Of a stretch of DNA of 64,000 nucleotides, positions 48,668 to 58,206 are shown piece by piece. The position numbers and the translations under genes were made by a program. The notes below the pieces were generated by a model, which worked only from the letters and a program-made list of their open reading frames with translations, did no database searches and was not told the origin of the DNA. Numbering within the stretch: the stretch's first letter is position 1; each line of letters opens with the position of its first letter. The stretch comes from Comamonas terrae (lineage in GTDB: Bacteria; Pseudomonadota; Gammaproteobacteria; Burkholderiales; Burkholderiaceae_C). The DNA lies in NCBI RefSeq assembly GCF_001544075.1, contig NZ_BCNT01000016.1, positions 1 through 64,000 of the forward strand, given 5' to 3'.

Positions 48668-48843
48668 GGAAGGGCAGCGAAAAATTGTGTTTCAGGACTT
48701 GTCGGAGCCTAGCAGTGTCGGCATAGGCTGACACGGAATGGCCGCGCATTGTCATCAAGATGGCATGTCGCCATTGCTTGCAACGCCGCAGCCTGCCGCC
48801 TGGAAGCACCGGGCACTGCAGGTACCGGCTCATTCTTGATTCG

Positions 48844-49725
48844 ATGCCATCCATCCAACGCCATTCCCTCCATGCACAGGCCTCGCCAGTTGCGGGCGAA
48901 ACCCACCGCGCGGCGGGTTCCGCGCACTGGCGCGTCGAGGATCTCGATTTCTCGCGCATCGACCGCCAGGCCATAGAGCACAGCGAGGACATGTTCTTCC
49001 TGCTGATGAGCGCCTCGTTCATCGAAACAGGCTCGGATACCTATGCGACCAATCTGGCCGAGCACTATGCGGCCTATCCCGAAATCAGCGCCTGGCTCAA
49101 GGACCACTGGGAGGCCGAGGAGCTGCAGCACGGACGGGCGCTGCGCGCCTATGTCGAAGCCGTATGGCCGCGCTTTCCGTGGCAGCAGGCCTATGACAGC
49201 TTCTTCGGCGAATACTCCAAGCTCTGCACGGTGGAGGAGCTCTACCCCGACCAGCGCCTGGAAATGGTGGCGCGCTGCGTGGTGGAAACTGGCACCACCG
49301 CCTACTACCACACGCTGCGTGAGCTCAGCGACGAGCCGGTGCTGACCGAACTGCTGGGCCATATCCGCAACGACGAGGTCAGCCACTACAAGCACTTCCT
49401 CAAATACTTCAAGGAGCTGCAGCAGGAGGCGCCCGTGGGACGCGCGCGCATCGCCGGCGCGCTGTACGGCCGGCTCAAGGAGCTGCGCGAAAGCGATTCC
49501 GACGTGGCGCTGCGCCATGTGTGGGCGCACAAGGGCGATTATTTCGCGGACAGCGCCACGCGGTTCGAGGACATGGCCCAGCGCATCTACGAGCTGGTCA
49601 GCCGCCGCCTGCCCGCGGATCTGGCCGTGCGCATGCTGCTCAAGCCCATGTTGCTGCCGCCGCGCGTGGAGGGCCTGGTGCGCACGCCGATTTCCAGGCT
49701 GGCTACCCGCGTGATGTCGTATTGA
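48844..49725 (+). CDS. Diiron ferritin-like protein, possibly acyl-ACP desaturase-like
   Basis: The four-helix diiron pattern is complete: F-I-E-T-G-S-D, E-A-E-E-L-Q-H (ExxH), V-V-E-T-G-T-T-A and E-V-S-H-Y (ExxH). Spacing and the helix lengths resemble the ferritin-like acyl-ACP desaturase/hydroxylase class rather than ferritin storage proteins, but I cannot give the reaction. It has 293 residues. The ATG at 48844 was chosen over one at 48760 since the extra 28 residues have no coding character. It is divergent from the LysR gene, so the LysR product might regulate it too. Confidence 0.75.
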   Translation: MPSIQRHSLHAQASPVAGETHRAAGSAHWRVEDLDFSRIDRQAIEHSEDMFFLLMSASFIETGSDTYATNLAEHYAAYPEISAWLKDHWEAEELQHGRALRAYVEAVWPRFPWQQAYDSFFGEYSKLCTVEELYPDQRLEMVARCVVETGTTAYYHTLRELSDEPVLTELLGHIRNDEVSHYKHFLKYFKELQQEAPVGRARIAGALYGRLKELRESDSDVALRHVWAHKGDYFADSATRFEDMAQRIYELVSRRLPADLAVRMLLKPMLLPPRVEGLVRTPISRLATRVMSY

Positions 49726-49733
49726 GGGATCGG

Positions 49734-49757
49734 CCCGCGCAGCGATCGCTGCGCGGG
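49734..49757. repeat. 24-bp perfect GC-rich palindrome after the diiron gene
   Basis: Arms CCCGCGCAGCGA and TCGCTGCGCGGG meet at the centre GCGATCGC, eight bases past the stop codon. As RNA it would be a strong stem, but without a loop of ideal size or a T-tract. Confidence 0.75.
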
Positions 49758-49773
49758 ATGCTATCGGTCCGGG

Positions 49774-49849
49774 AGCTGCTGGCGCAGGATGGCTGCGAAA
49801 TCCAAGGATAAAGCCATCGAAAATCTAGGTGAGTCAAGCGCCAGCCGCT
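49774..49849. repeat. Dispersed intergenic repeat (AGCTGCTGGCGC arms)
   Basis: AGCTGCTGGCGC (49774-49785) and GCGCCAGCCGCT (49838-49849) are imperfect inverted arms of the same kind as at 16730-16811. Confidence 0.5.
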
Positions 49850-49887
49850 ACGTTATGGAGAGCGGCGCAGCCTGCATGCCAGGAGGG

Positions 49888-50832
49888 TCAGGCCGCTGGC
49901 GCTGCCTGCGCCCAGTGGCGCAGCGCTTCCTCGGTGATCAGCAGCACCTGCTCGTCGCCCGAGCTGGTATCCAGCCAGAACACGGGCAGATCGGGAAAGG
50001 CGGCTTCGAAGAACGGTTTTTCGTTGCCGATCTCCAGCACCACCACGGCCTGCTTGTTCAGGCGCGCGGGCAGGTCCCTGAGCAGCTGGCGGATGAAGTC
50101 CATGCCGTCCTCGCCGCCGGCCAGCGCCAGTTCGGGCTCGGCGCGGTATTCGGCGGGCAGGCGGGCCATGCTGCCGGCGTTCACATAGGGCGGATTGCAC
50201 AGCACCAGGTCCCATGGGCCGGGCACGGCGGCCAGACCGTCGCTTTGCACCAGGTGCACGCGCTGCTGCAGCCCGTGCTTGTCCACATTGATGCGGGCCA
50301 CGGCCAGCGCATCGGGCGAGATGTCGGCGCCGGTCACCTGCACATCGGGGTAGGCCATGGCTGCCAGGCAGGCCAGGCTGCCGTTGCCGGTGCACAGGTC
50401 CAGCACGGCCTGGGTCCTGTCGGAGAGCCAGTCGTCGATGCTGCTGTCGGCCAGCAGCTCGGCGATGAAGCTGCGCGGCACGATGGAGCGCTCGTCGATG
50501 TAAAAGGGCACGCCTTGCAGCCAGGCTTCGCGCGTCAGATAGGCGGCAGGCTTGCGTGTGCGGATGCGTTCTTCAAAAAGCGTAGCTACCAGCACTTGCT
50601 GTTCCTGGGTTACAGCTTGATCTGCTATGGATTCGGGGGCGCCGGGCGTGAGTTCGCTGTCCAGCGGCAGGCCCAGCTTCCACAGCGTGAGCCAGGCGGC
50701 CTCGTCTTCGGCCGTGGCCGTGCCGTGCCCGAAGGCCACGCCGGCTGCTGTCAGGGCGCGGGCGCCGGAGGCCACCAGGGCCGCCACGGTGTCGCCCTGG
50801 ATGGCGGGAGGGTTTGCGTTGGCTAAAGTCAT
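49888..50832 (-). CDS. prmB: Ribosomal protein uL3 glutamine N5-methyltransferase
   Basis: PrmB methylates a glutamine of ribosomal protein L3. The SAM-binding motif L-D-L-C-T-G-N-G-S-L and the glutamine-binding N-P-P-Y are present, with V-D-E-R-S-I-V-P-R-S-F-I and R-K-P-A-A-Y-L-T typical of PrmB rather than PrmC. An extra stretch of about 15 residues before R-I-R-T-R-K-P coincides with a repeat-like DNA segment (50571-50631), which seems to have been accepted in frame. The ATG at 50832 is 7 bases after dapE. Confidence 0.92.
   Translation of the reverse strand: MTLANANPPAIQGDTVAALVASGARALTAAGVAFGHGTATAEDEAAWLTLWKLGLPLDSELTPGAPESIADQAVTQEQQVLVATLFEERIRTRKPAAYLTREAWLQGVPFYIDERSIVPRSFIAELLADSSIDDWLSDRTQAVLDLCTGNGSLACLAAMAYPDVQVTGADISPDALAVARINVDKHGLQQRVHLVQSDGLAAVPGPWDLVLCNPPYVNAGSMARLPAEYRAEPELALAGGEDGMDFIRQLLRDLPARLNKQAVVVLEIGNEKPFFEAAFPDLPVFWLDTSSGDEQVLLITEEALRHWAQAAPAA
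50571..50631. repeat. Repeat-like segment inside prmB
   Basis: Read on the minus strand it runs CCATAGCAGATCAAGC, then AAGTGCTGGTAGCTACG and TTTTTGAAG, resembling the dispersed intergenic repeats of this window, but lying in frame within the coding region. Confidence 0.45.
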
Positions 50833-50839
50833 TGGGTGT

Positions 50840-52057
50840 TCAGGCCGCATGCAGCACCGGGGCGGCGCTGCGGCCGGCCTGGGCCTGCTGCAGCTGTTCC
50901 AGCGTCTTGCGGTAGATGTTCTTGAGCGGCTCGATATCGGCCACGGCAATGTATTCGTCGATCTTGTGGATGCTGGCGTTGGGCGGTCCCAGCTCGATGA
51001 CCTGGGGACAGATCTGGGCGATGAAGCGCCCGTCGCTGGTGCCGCCCGTGGTGGACAGCTCCGTGTCCAGCCCGGTTTCGTCCTTGATGGCGGCCTGCAC
51101 GGCATGCACCAGCGTGCCGGGCTCGGTCAGGAAGGGCTGGCCGCCGACGGTCCAGACCAGCGAGTATTCGATGCCGTGGCGGTCCAGCACCTCGTGCACC
51201 CGCCGCTGCAGCGACTCGGCCGTGGATTCGGTCGAGAAGCGGAAGTTGAAGTCGATCACCACGTGGCCGGGAATGACGTTGCTCGCGCCAGTGCCGCCGT
51301 GGATGTTGCTGATCTGCCAGCTGGTCGGGGGAAAGAAGGCATTGCCCCGGTCCCAGACGGTGGCGGCCAGCTCGGCCAGGGCCGGCAGGGCCTCGTGGAT
51401 GGGGTTGCGGGCCAGCTGTGGGTAGGCGATATGGCCCTGGATGCCGTTGACCGTGAGCTTGCCGCTCATGGTGCCGCGGCGGCCGTTCTTGATCATGTCG
51501 CCGGTCTGGTTGACCGAGGTGGGCTCGCCCACGATGCACCAGTCCAGGCGCTCGCCGCGCTGCCTGAGCGCCTCGACCACGACCTTGGTGCCGTCCACGG
51601 ACGGGCCTTCCTCGTCGCTGGTCAGCAACAGGGCAATGTCGAAGGCCGGTTCGGGCGTGGCCTGCAGGAATTCCTCCAGCGCCACGACAAAGGCCGCGAT
51701 GGAAGTTTTCATGTCGCTGGCGCCGCGGCCGTAGAGGCGGCCGTTGCGGTGCATGGGCACGAAGGGCGGGCTGCTCCACTGGTTGAGCGGGCCCGGCGGC
51801 ACCACGTCGGTATGGCCGGCGAAGACCAGCACGGGCTTGTCCGATCCGATGGCACTCTGCGCCTCAAGGACCGGGCCTGTGCGGTGTTTTGCCCATAGGT
51901 TGCGGACGCGGAAATCCTCCGGGCCGCTGTCCAGCCGCTCGCATTCAAAGCCCAGGGGAATCAGGGCATCGGCCAGCAGCTCGAGGCAGCCGGCATCTTC
52001 GGGGGTGACGGAAGGCAGGCTGATGAGCTGCTCGGTCAGTTGCAGGGTGCGGGACAT
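50840..52057 (-). CDS. dapE: Succinyl-diaminopimelate desuccinylase
   Basis: DapE removes succinate to give LL-diaminopimelate for lysine and peptidoglycan. The M20 metallopeptidase ligands are visible: [26 protein letters not shown] and a late G-G-T-S-D-G-R-F. I chose the ATG at 52057 because family members begin with S-x-T-L-x-L-T-E; an ATG at 52069 is in frame just after the T-tract of the pilU terminator. Neither has a good ribosome site. It lies downstream of pilU, upstream of prmB. Confidence 0.95.
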   Translation of the reverse strand: MSRTLQLTEQLISLPSVTPEDAGCLELLADALIPLGFECERLDSGPEDFRVRNLWAKHRTGPVLEAQSAIGSDKPVLVFAGHTDVVPPGPLNQWSSPPFVPMHRNGRLYGRGASDMKTSIAAFVVALEEFLQATPEPAFDIALLLTSDEEGPSVDGTKVVVEALRQRGERLDWCIVGEPTSVNQTGDMIKNGRRGTMSGKLTVNGIQGHIAYPQLARNPIHEALPALAELAATVWDRGNAFFPPTSWQISNIHGGTGASNVIPGHVVIDFNFRFSTESTAESLQRRVHEVLDRHGIEYSLVWTVGGQPFLTEPGTLVHAVQAAIKDETGLDTELSTTGGTSDGRFIAQICPQVIELGPPNASIHKIDEYIAVADIEPLKNIYRKTLEQLQQAQAGRSAAPVLHAA

Positions 52058-52074
52058 GGGAGAAACCAAACCAT

Positions 52075-52095
52075 AAAAAAAGCCGGAAGGCCGGC
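52075..52095 (-). terminator. Terminator after pilU
   Basis: On the minus strand, GCCGG-CCTT-CCGGC is followed by seven T. It ends 6 bases before the first possible dapE ATG, so dapE needs read-through or another promoter. Confidence 0.75.
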
Positions 52096-52139
52096 AGACG
52101 CCGGCGTTTCCGACATTGTGCGTGAGACGGCGGGCCGCG

Positions 52140-53303
52140 TCAGAGCGGTTTTACGTCCAAAGTGATTTCCGTGAATGATGGCATATCGTCGTCGTCGGGA
52201 TGTGTCGCCTCGGTTGCCTGGGCCGCGGCCTGGGCCACGCGCGCAAGGTCATTGTCCATGCGCCACATCAGATTGGTCGGCGAATCGGCATTGGCCAGCG
52301 CTTCGTCGCGTGTGATTGTGCCATCACCCACCAGCCTGGCCAGGGCCTGCTCGAAGGTCTGAGAGCCTTCGGCCATGGATTTTTCCATGGCTTCCTTCAC
52401 GCCGGTGAAGTCGCCGCGCTGGATCAGGTCCGAGATCAGCTTGGTGTTGAGCATGACTTCCACGGCCGGGACCCGGCTTTTGGCGACCGTGCGCACCAGC
52501 CGCTGGGAGATCACCGCCCTGAGCGCCGAGGCCAGCTCGCCCAGCATGGTCGGGCGGATTTCCTCGGGATAGAAGGACAGGATGCGGTTGAGCGCGTGGT
52601 AGCTGTTGTTGGCGTGCAGCGTGGCCAGGCACAGGTGGCCGGACTGCGCATAGCCCATGGCGGCCGACATGGTGTCGCGGTCGCGGATCTCGCCGATCAG
52701 GATCACGTCGGGCGCCTGGCGCAGCGCATTCTTGAGCGCGACCTGCAGGGATTCGGTATCGGTGCCCACCTCGCGCTGGTTGATGATGGAGCGCTTGCTG
52801 CGGAACTGGTATTCGATCGGGTCCTCGACGGTCAGGATGTGGCCCGAGAGCTTTTCGTTGCGCTCTTCGATCATCGATGCCAGCGTGGTGCTCTTGCCCG
52901 AGCCCGTGGCGCCCACGACCAGCACCAGGCCGCGCTTTTGCATGATGAGTTCGCTGAGCACCGGCGGCAGGTTCAGCGATTCGCGCGAGGGAATCTTCTG
53001 GGAGATGAAGCGCACCACCACGGCATAGGTGCCGCGCTGGCGCATGGCGCTGATACGGAAGCGCCCCACGCCCGGCTGGGAGACTGCGATGTTGAGTTCG
53101 CCCGTGGACTGCAGCTGCGCTATCGCCTCGGGGGCGACGACCTCGGCCAGCAGGGCCAGCGGCGCCTCGGGCGGCAGGGACTGGTTGTTGATGGGCACGC
53201 ACTCGCCGTTGATCTTGATCAGCGCCGGCGCGCGGGCCGAAAGATAGACGTCCGAAGCCCGTTTGTCGGACATCAGGCGCAGGATTTTCTCCATGGTGCT
53301 CAT
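52140..53303 (-). CDS. pilU: Type IV pilus retraction ATPase-like protein PilU
   Basis: This PilT-family hexameric ATPase of 387 residues has Walker [10 protein letters not shown], the Asp box (L-T-V-E-D-P-I-E-Y), Walker [10 protein letters not shown] and the His box [11 protein letters not shown]. The length and the acidic C-terminal tail beyond the ATPase fit PilU, which assists PilT in pilus retraction and twitching. It is separated from its usual partner pilT and stands inside a diaminopimelate gene cluster. Confidence 0.9.
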   Translation of the reverse strand: MSTMEKILRLMSDKRASDVYLSARAPALIKINGECVPINNQSLPPEAPLALLAEVVAPEAIAQLQSTGELNIAVSQPGVGRFRISAMRQRGTYAVVVRFISQKIPSRESLNLPPVLSELIMQKRGLVLVVGATGSGKSTTLASMIEERNEKLSGHILTVEDPIEYQFRSKRSIINQREVGTDTESLQVALKNALRQAPDVILIGEIRDRDTMSAAMGYAQSGHLCLATLHANNSYHALNRILSFYPEEIRPTMLGELASALRAVISQRLVRTVAKSRVPAVEVMLNTKLISDLIQRGDFTGVKEAMEKSMAEGSQTFEQALARLVGDGTITRDEALANADSPTNLMWRMDNDLARVAQAAAQATEATHPDDDDMPSFTEITLDVKPL

Positions 53304-53494
53304 CGCTCCCTCCGGTTGACTGTTTGACGACTCGTCTGTGTTTGGCCGCCTTTATACCCCGCCGCCGGACCGCTTTGGCGGGATCGGCAAGGCAAATGCA
53401 CCGGTTGCGGTCCGGACAAAACAAAGGCCTGCCGCTTTTCAGCAGCAGGCCCGGGGCTGGGAGCGCACCGGCGCTCTCAGAACACTTGCCGTGT

Positions 53495-54328
53495 TCAGTC
53501 GCGCAGCAGGTCGTTCAGGCTGGTGGTGGAGCGGGTCTTGGCGTCCACGGTCTTGACGATGATGGCGGCGTACATGGAGTATTCCTTGCCATCCTTGGTC
53601 TTCTTGGGCAGGTTGCCCGACACCACGACGGAGCCGGCAGGCACGCGGCCGAAGGTGGTTTCGCCGGTCTCGCGGTTGAAGATGGGGGTGGACTGGCCGA
53701 TGTACACGCCCATGGAGATCACGGAGTTCTCTTCCACGATCACGCCTTCCACGACTTCGGAGCGGGCGCCGATGAAGCAGTTGTCCTCGATGATGGTGGG
53801 ATTGGCCTGCAGGGGCTCGAGCACGCCGCCCAGGCCCACGCCGCCCGACAGGTGCACGTTCTTGCCCACCTGGGCGCAGGAGCCCACGGTGGCCCAGGTG
53901 TCGACCATGGTGCCTTCGTCCACGTAGGCGCCGATGTTCACATAGGAGGGCATCAGGATCGCGCCCTTGGCGATGAAGCTGCCGCGGCGGGCCACGGCCG
54001 GAGGCACCACGCGCACGCCGGTGGCGGCGATCTGCGCTTCGCTCAGGCCCTGGTACTTGGTGGGCACCTTGTCGAAGAACTGCAGGCTGCCGCCTTGCAT
54101 CAGGGCATTGTCCTTGAGGCGGAAGGACAGCAGCACGGCCTTCTTGAGCCACTGGTGCACGGTCCACTGGCCCACGCCCTCGCGGGTGGCCACGCGCAGG
54201 CGGCCGGCGTCCAGCTCGGCGATCGCATGCTCCACGGCATCCACCACTTCCTTGGGGGCAGCAGAGGGCGAGAGAGAGGCACGGTTGTCCCAGGCGTTTT
54301 CGATGATGGATTGCAGTTGTTGCGTCAT
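53495..54328 (-). CDS. dapD: Tetrahydrodipicolinate N-succinyltransferase
   Basis: DapD makes N-succinyl-2-amino-6-ketopimelate. The left-handed beta-helix hexapeptide repeats are clear from about residue 105 ([20 protein letters not shown] then V-G-S-C-A-Q-V-G). The length of 277 matches the family. The ATG at 54328 is where homologues begin; the open frame upstream is not conserved-looking. It follows dapC by 61 bases. Confidence 0.96.
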   Translation of the reverse strand: MTQQLQSIIENAWDNRASLSPSAAPKEVVDAVEHAIAELDAGRLRVATREGVGQWTVHQWLKKAVLLSFRLKDNALMQGGSLQFFDKVPTKYQGLSEAQIAATGVRVVPPAVARRGSFIAKGAILMPSYVNIGAYVDEGTMVDTWATVGSCAQVGKNVHLSGGVGLGGVLEPLQANPTIIEDNCFIGARSEVVEGVIVEENSVISMGVYIGQSTPIFNRETGETTFGRVPAGSVVVSGNLPKKTKDGKEYSMYAAIIVKTVDAKTRSTTSLNDLLRD

Positions 54329-54389
54329 GGTGGTTTGAAGGTTCGGGTCGATAAACCAGAGGTTGGGGAAAAAGTGAAGGCAGGCCGGG

Positions 54390-55592
54390 TCAGCGGCGGG
54401 CAGCGATGAAGGCGGCGATGCGCTGCGCGGCTTCCTGGCATTCGGCGGTTTCGGCCACCAGGGCCATGCGCACGCGGTTGGCACCGGGGTTCGATCCCTG
54501 GGCCTCGCGCGCCAGATAGCTGCCGGGCAAAACGGTGACGCCTGTTGTTTTATACAGCTCTTTGGCGAATTGTGCATCATCCATGCCCAGTTCCGCAGGA
54601 ATGCCGGCCCAGAGGTAGAAGCTGGCATCGGGCAGCTTCACGTCCATGACCTCGGCCAGCACGGGCGTGACCTGAGCGAATTTCTCGCGGTACAGGCGGC
54701 GGTTCTCCTGCACATGGGCCTCGTCGCCCCAGGCGGCGATGGAGGCCGTCTGCACCACGGGGCTCATGGCGCCGCCATGGTAGGTGCGGTAGAGCAGAAA
54801 GGCCTTGAGCAGCTCGGCATCGCCGGCCACGAAGCCGCTGCGCAGGCCGGGCACATTGCTGCGCTTGGAGAGGCTGGTGAACATCACCAGGTTCCGGAAG
54901 TCCGTGCGGCCCAGGCGCGCGGCGGCTTCCAGGCCGCCCAGCGGCGCTTCGTCGTTGAAGTAGATCTCGCTGTAGCACTCGTCGCTGGCGATCACGAAGC
55001 CGTAGCGTTCCGACAGCGCGAACAGCTTTTCCCACTCGGACAGCGGCATGACGGCGCCTGTGGGGTTGCCCGGAGAGCAGACGAAGGTCAGCTGCGTGTC
55101 GCGCCAGACTTCCTCGGGCACGGCATCCCAGTTGACGGCGAAGTTGCGTGCCGGGTCGCTGGCCGCGTAATAGGGCGTGGCGCCAGCCAGCAGCGTGGCG
55201 CCTTCGTAGATCTGATAGAAGGGATTGGGGCAGATGACGCGCGCGCCCGGGCGGCTGGCGTCCACCACGACCTGGGTGAAGGCGAACAGCGCCTCGCGCG
55301 AGCCGTTGACCGGCAGCACCTGGGTTGCGGCGTCCAGCGCGATGCCGTAGCGCTGGCCGGCCCAGGCCGCGCAGGCCTGGCGCAGCGCCGGCATGCCGGC
55401 GGTGGCCGGGTAGACCGACAGACCCTGCAGCTCGCTGCTCAGCGCCTTTTCGATGAACGCCGGCGTGGCATGGCGCGGCTCGCCAATGCCCAGGCTGATG
55501 GGACGCAGGCCGGCCGGCGGCTCGATGCCGGCGAAGAGTTGGCGCAGACGTTCAAAAGGATAGGGCTGGAGGCGGGAGAGCAAGGGGTTCAT
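54390..55592 (-). CDS. dapC: N-succinyldiaminopimelate aminotransferase
   Basis: This PLP class I/II aminotransferase (400 residues) has [26 protein letters not shown] and the PLP lysine in [19 protein letters not shown]. Together with dapD and dapE just downstream it completes three consecutive steps of the succinylase route to diaminopimelate, which supports the DapC call over other transaminases. Confidence 0.94.
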   Translation of the reverse strand: MNPLLSRLQPYPFERLRQLFAGIEPPAGLRPISLGIGEPRHATPAFIEKALSSELQGLSVYPATAGMPALRQACAAWAGQRYGIALDAATQVLPVNGSREALFAFTQVVVDASRPGARVICPNPFYQIYEGATLLAGATPYYAASDPARNFAVNWDAVPEEVWRDTQLTFVCSPGNPTGAVMPLSEWEKLFALSERYGFVIASDECYSEIYFNDEAPLGGLEAAARLGRTDFRNLVMFTSLSKRSNVPGLRSGFVAGDAELLKAFLLYRTYHGGAMSPVVQTASIAAWGDEAHVQENRRLYREKFAQVTPVLAEVMDVKLPDASFYLWAGIPAELGMDDAQFAKELYKTTGVTVLPGSYLAREAQGSNPGANRVRMALVAETAECQEAAQRIAAFIAARR

Positions 55593-55864
55593 GGTTGTAT
55601 TTTATGAGCTGATGCCGTTTACGCATAAACAACGGTGGCTGCTTTAGGGTTAGCCGGGTGCTTTGTATTGCAAATTGTTACGTATGCTGTGCCGCACCAT
55701 CGTCAACCAGCGATTTGCGCAGGGCAAACCTTGTCGGCGAGGTTTTACCAACGTTCCGGATGAAGGGTGTGTTGACCTGGCGCATGGGGCGGATGGCGGT
55801 TTGCAGCGAAATTGCACGGGCAGTGGATGGGCCAAGTGGCTGAATGCGAGCGGGAGAGGATGCA

Positions 55865-57409
55865 ATGAAAGTCAGCGGGGGGCAGGTTGGAGCATCGGGG
55901 CATGGCCGGACCGGACTTGCCGGCGCGGCATGGCAGGCATGGGGCCGGTATCTGGGCTTTGCCTGGCTGCTGGCCGGGCCTTTGCCGTTTCTGCTGGCGC
56001 CAAGTCTGACACAAGTTCCGTACTCCAACGGGAAATGGGCCTGGTTTGCGGCCTGGGCCGTGGTTGCCGCGCTGTGGCTGCGCTTGCGCAGCCGTGAGGG
56101 CCAAGCGCAGTGGCAGGGCCTGCAGCAGGCAATGCACCAAGTGGCGCAGGGCGACCTGCGCCATGGCCCCGCGCTGGCAGGGATTGCGGGCCGTGGGGAC
56201 GGGAACGCGGCCGGTGCGCTGCTGGCGGAAATGGTGAATGCGCTGTCGGCCATGGTGGCCGATGTGCGCAGCAATGCCGCACTGGTGGCCCAGGCGGGCC
56301 AGCAGCTGGTGAGCGAGCACGAGGCCCTGGCCGCTCGCACCGAGCAGCAGGCCGGCAATCTGGCACAGACCGTGGTCAGCGTGGAGCAGATCAGCGGCAC
56401 GGTGCAGCACAACGCGGAAGTCGCCCATGCGGCGCATGCCAAGGCCAGCACGGTGCGCTCGGCGGCCGACGAGGGCCTGCAGGCCATGCAGCATGCCGTG
56501 GCCTCGGTGGAGGCCATCGAGCGCCAGGCCCAGCGCATGCGCGAAATCATCGGCGTCATCGACGGCATCGCCTTCCAGACCAATATTTTGGCGCTCAATG
56601 CCGCGGTGGAGGCCGCGCGTGCCGGCGAGCAGGGGCGCGGCTTTGCCGTGGTGGCTGCCGAAGTGCGCAATCTGGCCCAGCGCGCCGGCGAGGCTGCACG
56701 GGAGATCCGCCAGCTCATCGGCGAGACCGTGCAGCAGGTGAGCCAGAGCACCACCCTGATCCGCTCGGCCGGCGAGGGCATAGGGCGCGTGACCCAGGGC
56801 ATACGCGACGTGGCCCAGCACATGGGCGAGCTGTCCGAATCGACCAGCAGCCAGGGCACGGCGCTGGTGGAAATCTCGAACGCGGTGCGCGAGATCGACC
56901 AGATCACCCAGCACAACGCCCAGATGGTGAGCCATGCGCTGCACCATGCGCAGGCGCTGGAGCAAAGGGCCCAGGTGCTGTCGGGCGCGGTGTCGCGCTT
57001 TCGCCTGCAGCAGGGCACGGCCGAGGAGGCCGTGGCGCTCGTGCATGCGGCCATGCATCTGGCCCGCGGCGCGCACAGCACCGGCGCGCTGCTGAGCACG
57101 GTGACCGATCCGGGCCAGCCCTACCATGACCGCGACATGTATGTGTTCGCGCTGTCCGGTGAGGGCGAGTACAAGGCCTTCGGCGGCAATGCGGCCAAGG
57201 TGGGGACGCGGGTGCAGGATGTGCCGGGGATCGACGGCGAGCGTCTGGTGGCCGACATCGTGGCCCAGGCCGAGAAAGGACCGGGCTGGGTGGAATACGA
57301 CTATGTGAACCCGTCCACGCAGAAGGTGCAGACCAAGATGTCCTTTGTCTGCAAGCACCGGGACCTGTACTGGGGCTGCGGCGTATACAAAAGCCTGGCC
57401 CAGGCCTGA
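55865..57409 (+). CDS. Methyl-accepting chemotaxis protein with C-terminal Cache-like domain
   Basis: Two hydrophobic segments (about residues 28-48 and 58-74) are followed directly by a chemoreceptor signalling coil, whose hairpin tip [21 protein letters not shown] is perfect. Unusually, a sensory-looking domain of about 125 residues follows the signalling coil at the C-terminus (A-V-A-L-V-H-A-A-M, then Y-K-A-F-G-G-N and W-V-E-Y-D-Y-V-N-P, ending W-G-C-G-V-Y), which resembles a single Cache domain and would lie in the cytosol. The loop between the two membrane segments is too short to sense. GGGAGAGGA supports the ATG at 55865; 55844 is an alternative. Confidence 0.9.
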   Translation: MKVSGGQVGASGHGRTGLAGAAWQAWGRYLGFAWLLAGPLPFLLAPSLTQVPYSNGKWAWFAAWAVVAALWLRLRSREGQAQWQGLQQAMHQVAQGDLRHGPALAGIAGRGDGNAAGALLAEMVNALSAMVADVRSNAALVAQAGQQLVSEHEALAARTEQQAGNLAQTVVSVEQISGTVQHNAEVAHAAHAKASTVRSAADEGLQAMQHAVASVEAIERQAQRMREIIGVIDGIAFQTNILALNAAVEAARAGEQGRGFAVVAAEVRNLAQRAGEAAREIRQLIGETVQQVSQSTTLIRSAGEGIGRVTQGIRDVAQHMGELSESTSSQGTALVEISNAVREIDQITQHNAQMVSHALHHAQALEQRAQVLSGAVSRFRLQQGTAEEAVALVHAAMHLARGAHSTGALLSTVTDPGQPYHDRDMYVFALSGEGEYKAFGGNAAKVGTRVQDVPGIDGERLVADIVAQAEKGPGWVEYDYVNPSTQKVQTKMSFVCKHRDLYWGCGVYKSLAQA

Positions 57410-57430
57410 GGCCGGCAGTGGCTGGAAGTG

Positions 57431-57480
57431 CTCCTGAAACAGGAGCTGTCAGCGCAAGCCAGCAAAGCGCTGGAGGTCGA
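57431..57480. repeat. Dispersed intergenic repeat (CTCCTGAAACAGGAGCTG type)
   Basis: CTCCTG-AAA-CAGGAG is a small hairpin followed by AGCTGTCAGCGCAAGC and AAAGCGCTGGAGG, the same layout as the 6899-6943 repeat. Confidence 0.55.
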
Positions 57481-57501
57481 TCTGAGGCGAATCTTCCCGC
57501 C

Positions 57502-58194
57502 TCAGTTCGGTGCTCTCTGGGCGCGGGCGCGCGCGAGGATGGCCGCAATGGTGTCCTTCTTGCGCGAGGTGTCCTGCGCGGGCGCATCGGCGGGCAGGAC
57601 GGCAGGTTCCGCGCCGGCCGGTGCGGGCGCCGCCTCGTTGGCCGCAGTGCTGCCGGCAGATGCCTTGCCGCGCTGCACGCGTGCGCGGTGCGCGGCATAG
57701 CGTGCCCGGGCATGGTCGGCCTGGGCCTGGCTCCAGGCATCCCAGCCGGTGGCTTCGCCGCTGGCGTTTTCAAGCTGGATGCAGTCCACCGGGCAGACGG
57801 GAATGCACAGCTCGCAGCCCGTGCAGTGGTCGCTGATGATGGCGTGCATGCGCTTGTTGGCGCCCAGGATGGCATCCGTGGGGCAGGCCTTGATGCACAG
57901 CGTGCAGCCGATGCACCAGGCTTCGTCGATCACGGCCAGAGTGCGCGGCGCCTCGCTGCCGTGCTCGGCGCTCAGCGGCAGGACGGGCCGGCCGGTCAGT
58001 GCTGCCAGGCGCGCAATGCCCTGTGCGCCGCCCGGCGGACATTGGTTGATGGCTGCTTCGCCCTGGGCAACGGCCCGGGCATAGGCGGCGCAGTCGGGGT
58101 AACCGCAGCGCGTGCACTGGGTCTGGGGCAGGACTGCATCAATGCGCGCAGCCAGTGCTTCAAGCGTGGAGGCTGCGGACATCGATGGGGTCAT
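57502..58194 (-). CDS. rnfB: RnfB-like ferredoxin (solitary)
   Basis: The 230-residue protein has the Fe-S domain C-T-R-C-G-Y-P-D-C with a following Cys, then two [4Fe-4S] ferredoxin motifs ([24 protein letters not shown]) and an Ala/Pro-rich tail. It lacks the N-terminal membrane helix of Rnf-complex RnfB proteins, and no other rnf gene is nearby, so it is likely a soluble electron carrier of the type common in Burkholderiales. It starts 12 bases after phaZ, so the two should be co-transcribed. Confidence 0.88.
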   Translation of the reverse strand: MTPSMSAASTLEALAARIDAVLPQTQCTRCGYPDCAAYARAVAQGEAAINQCPPGGAQGIARLAALTGRPVLPLSAEHGSEAPRTLAVIDEAWCIGCTLCIKACPTDAILGANKRMHAIISDHCTGCELCIPVCPVDCIQLENASGEATGWDAWSQAQADHARARYAAHRARVQRGKASAGSTAANEAAPAPAGAEPAVLPADAPAQDTSRKKDTIAAILARARAQRAPN

Positions 58195-58206
58195 GACAAG
58201 CCTTTT

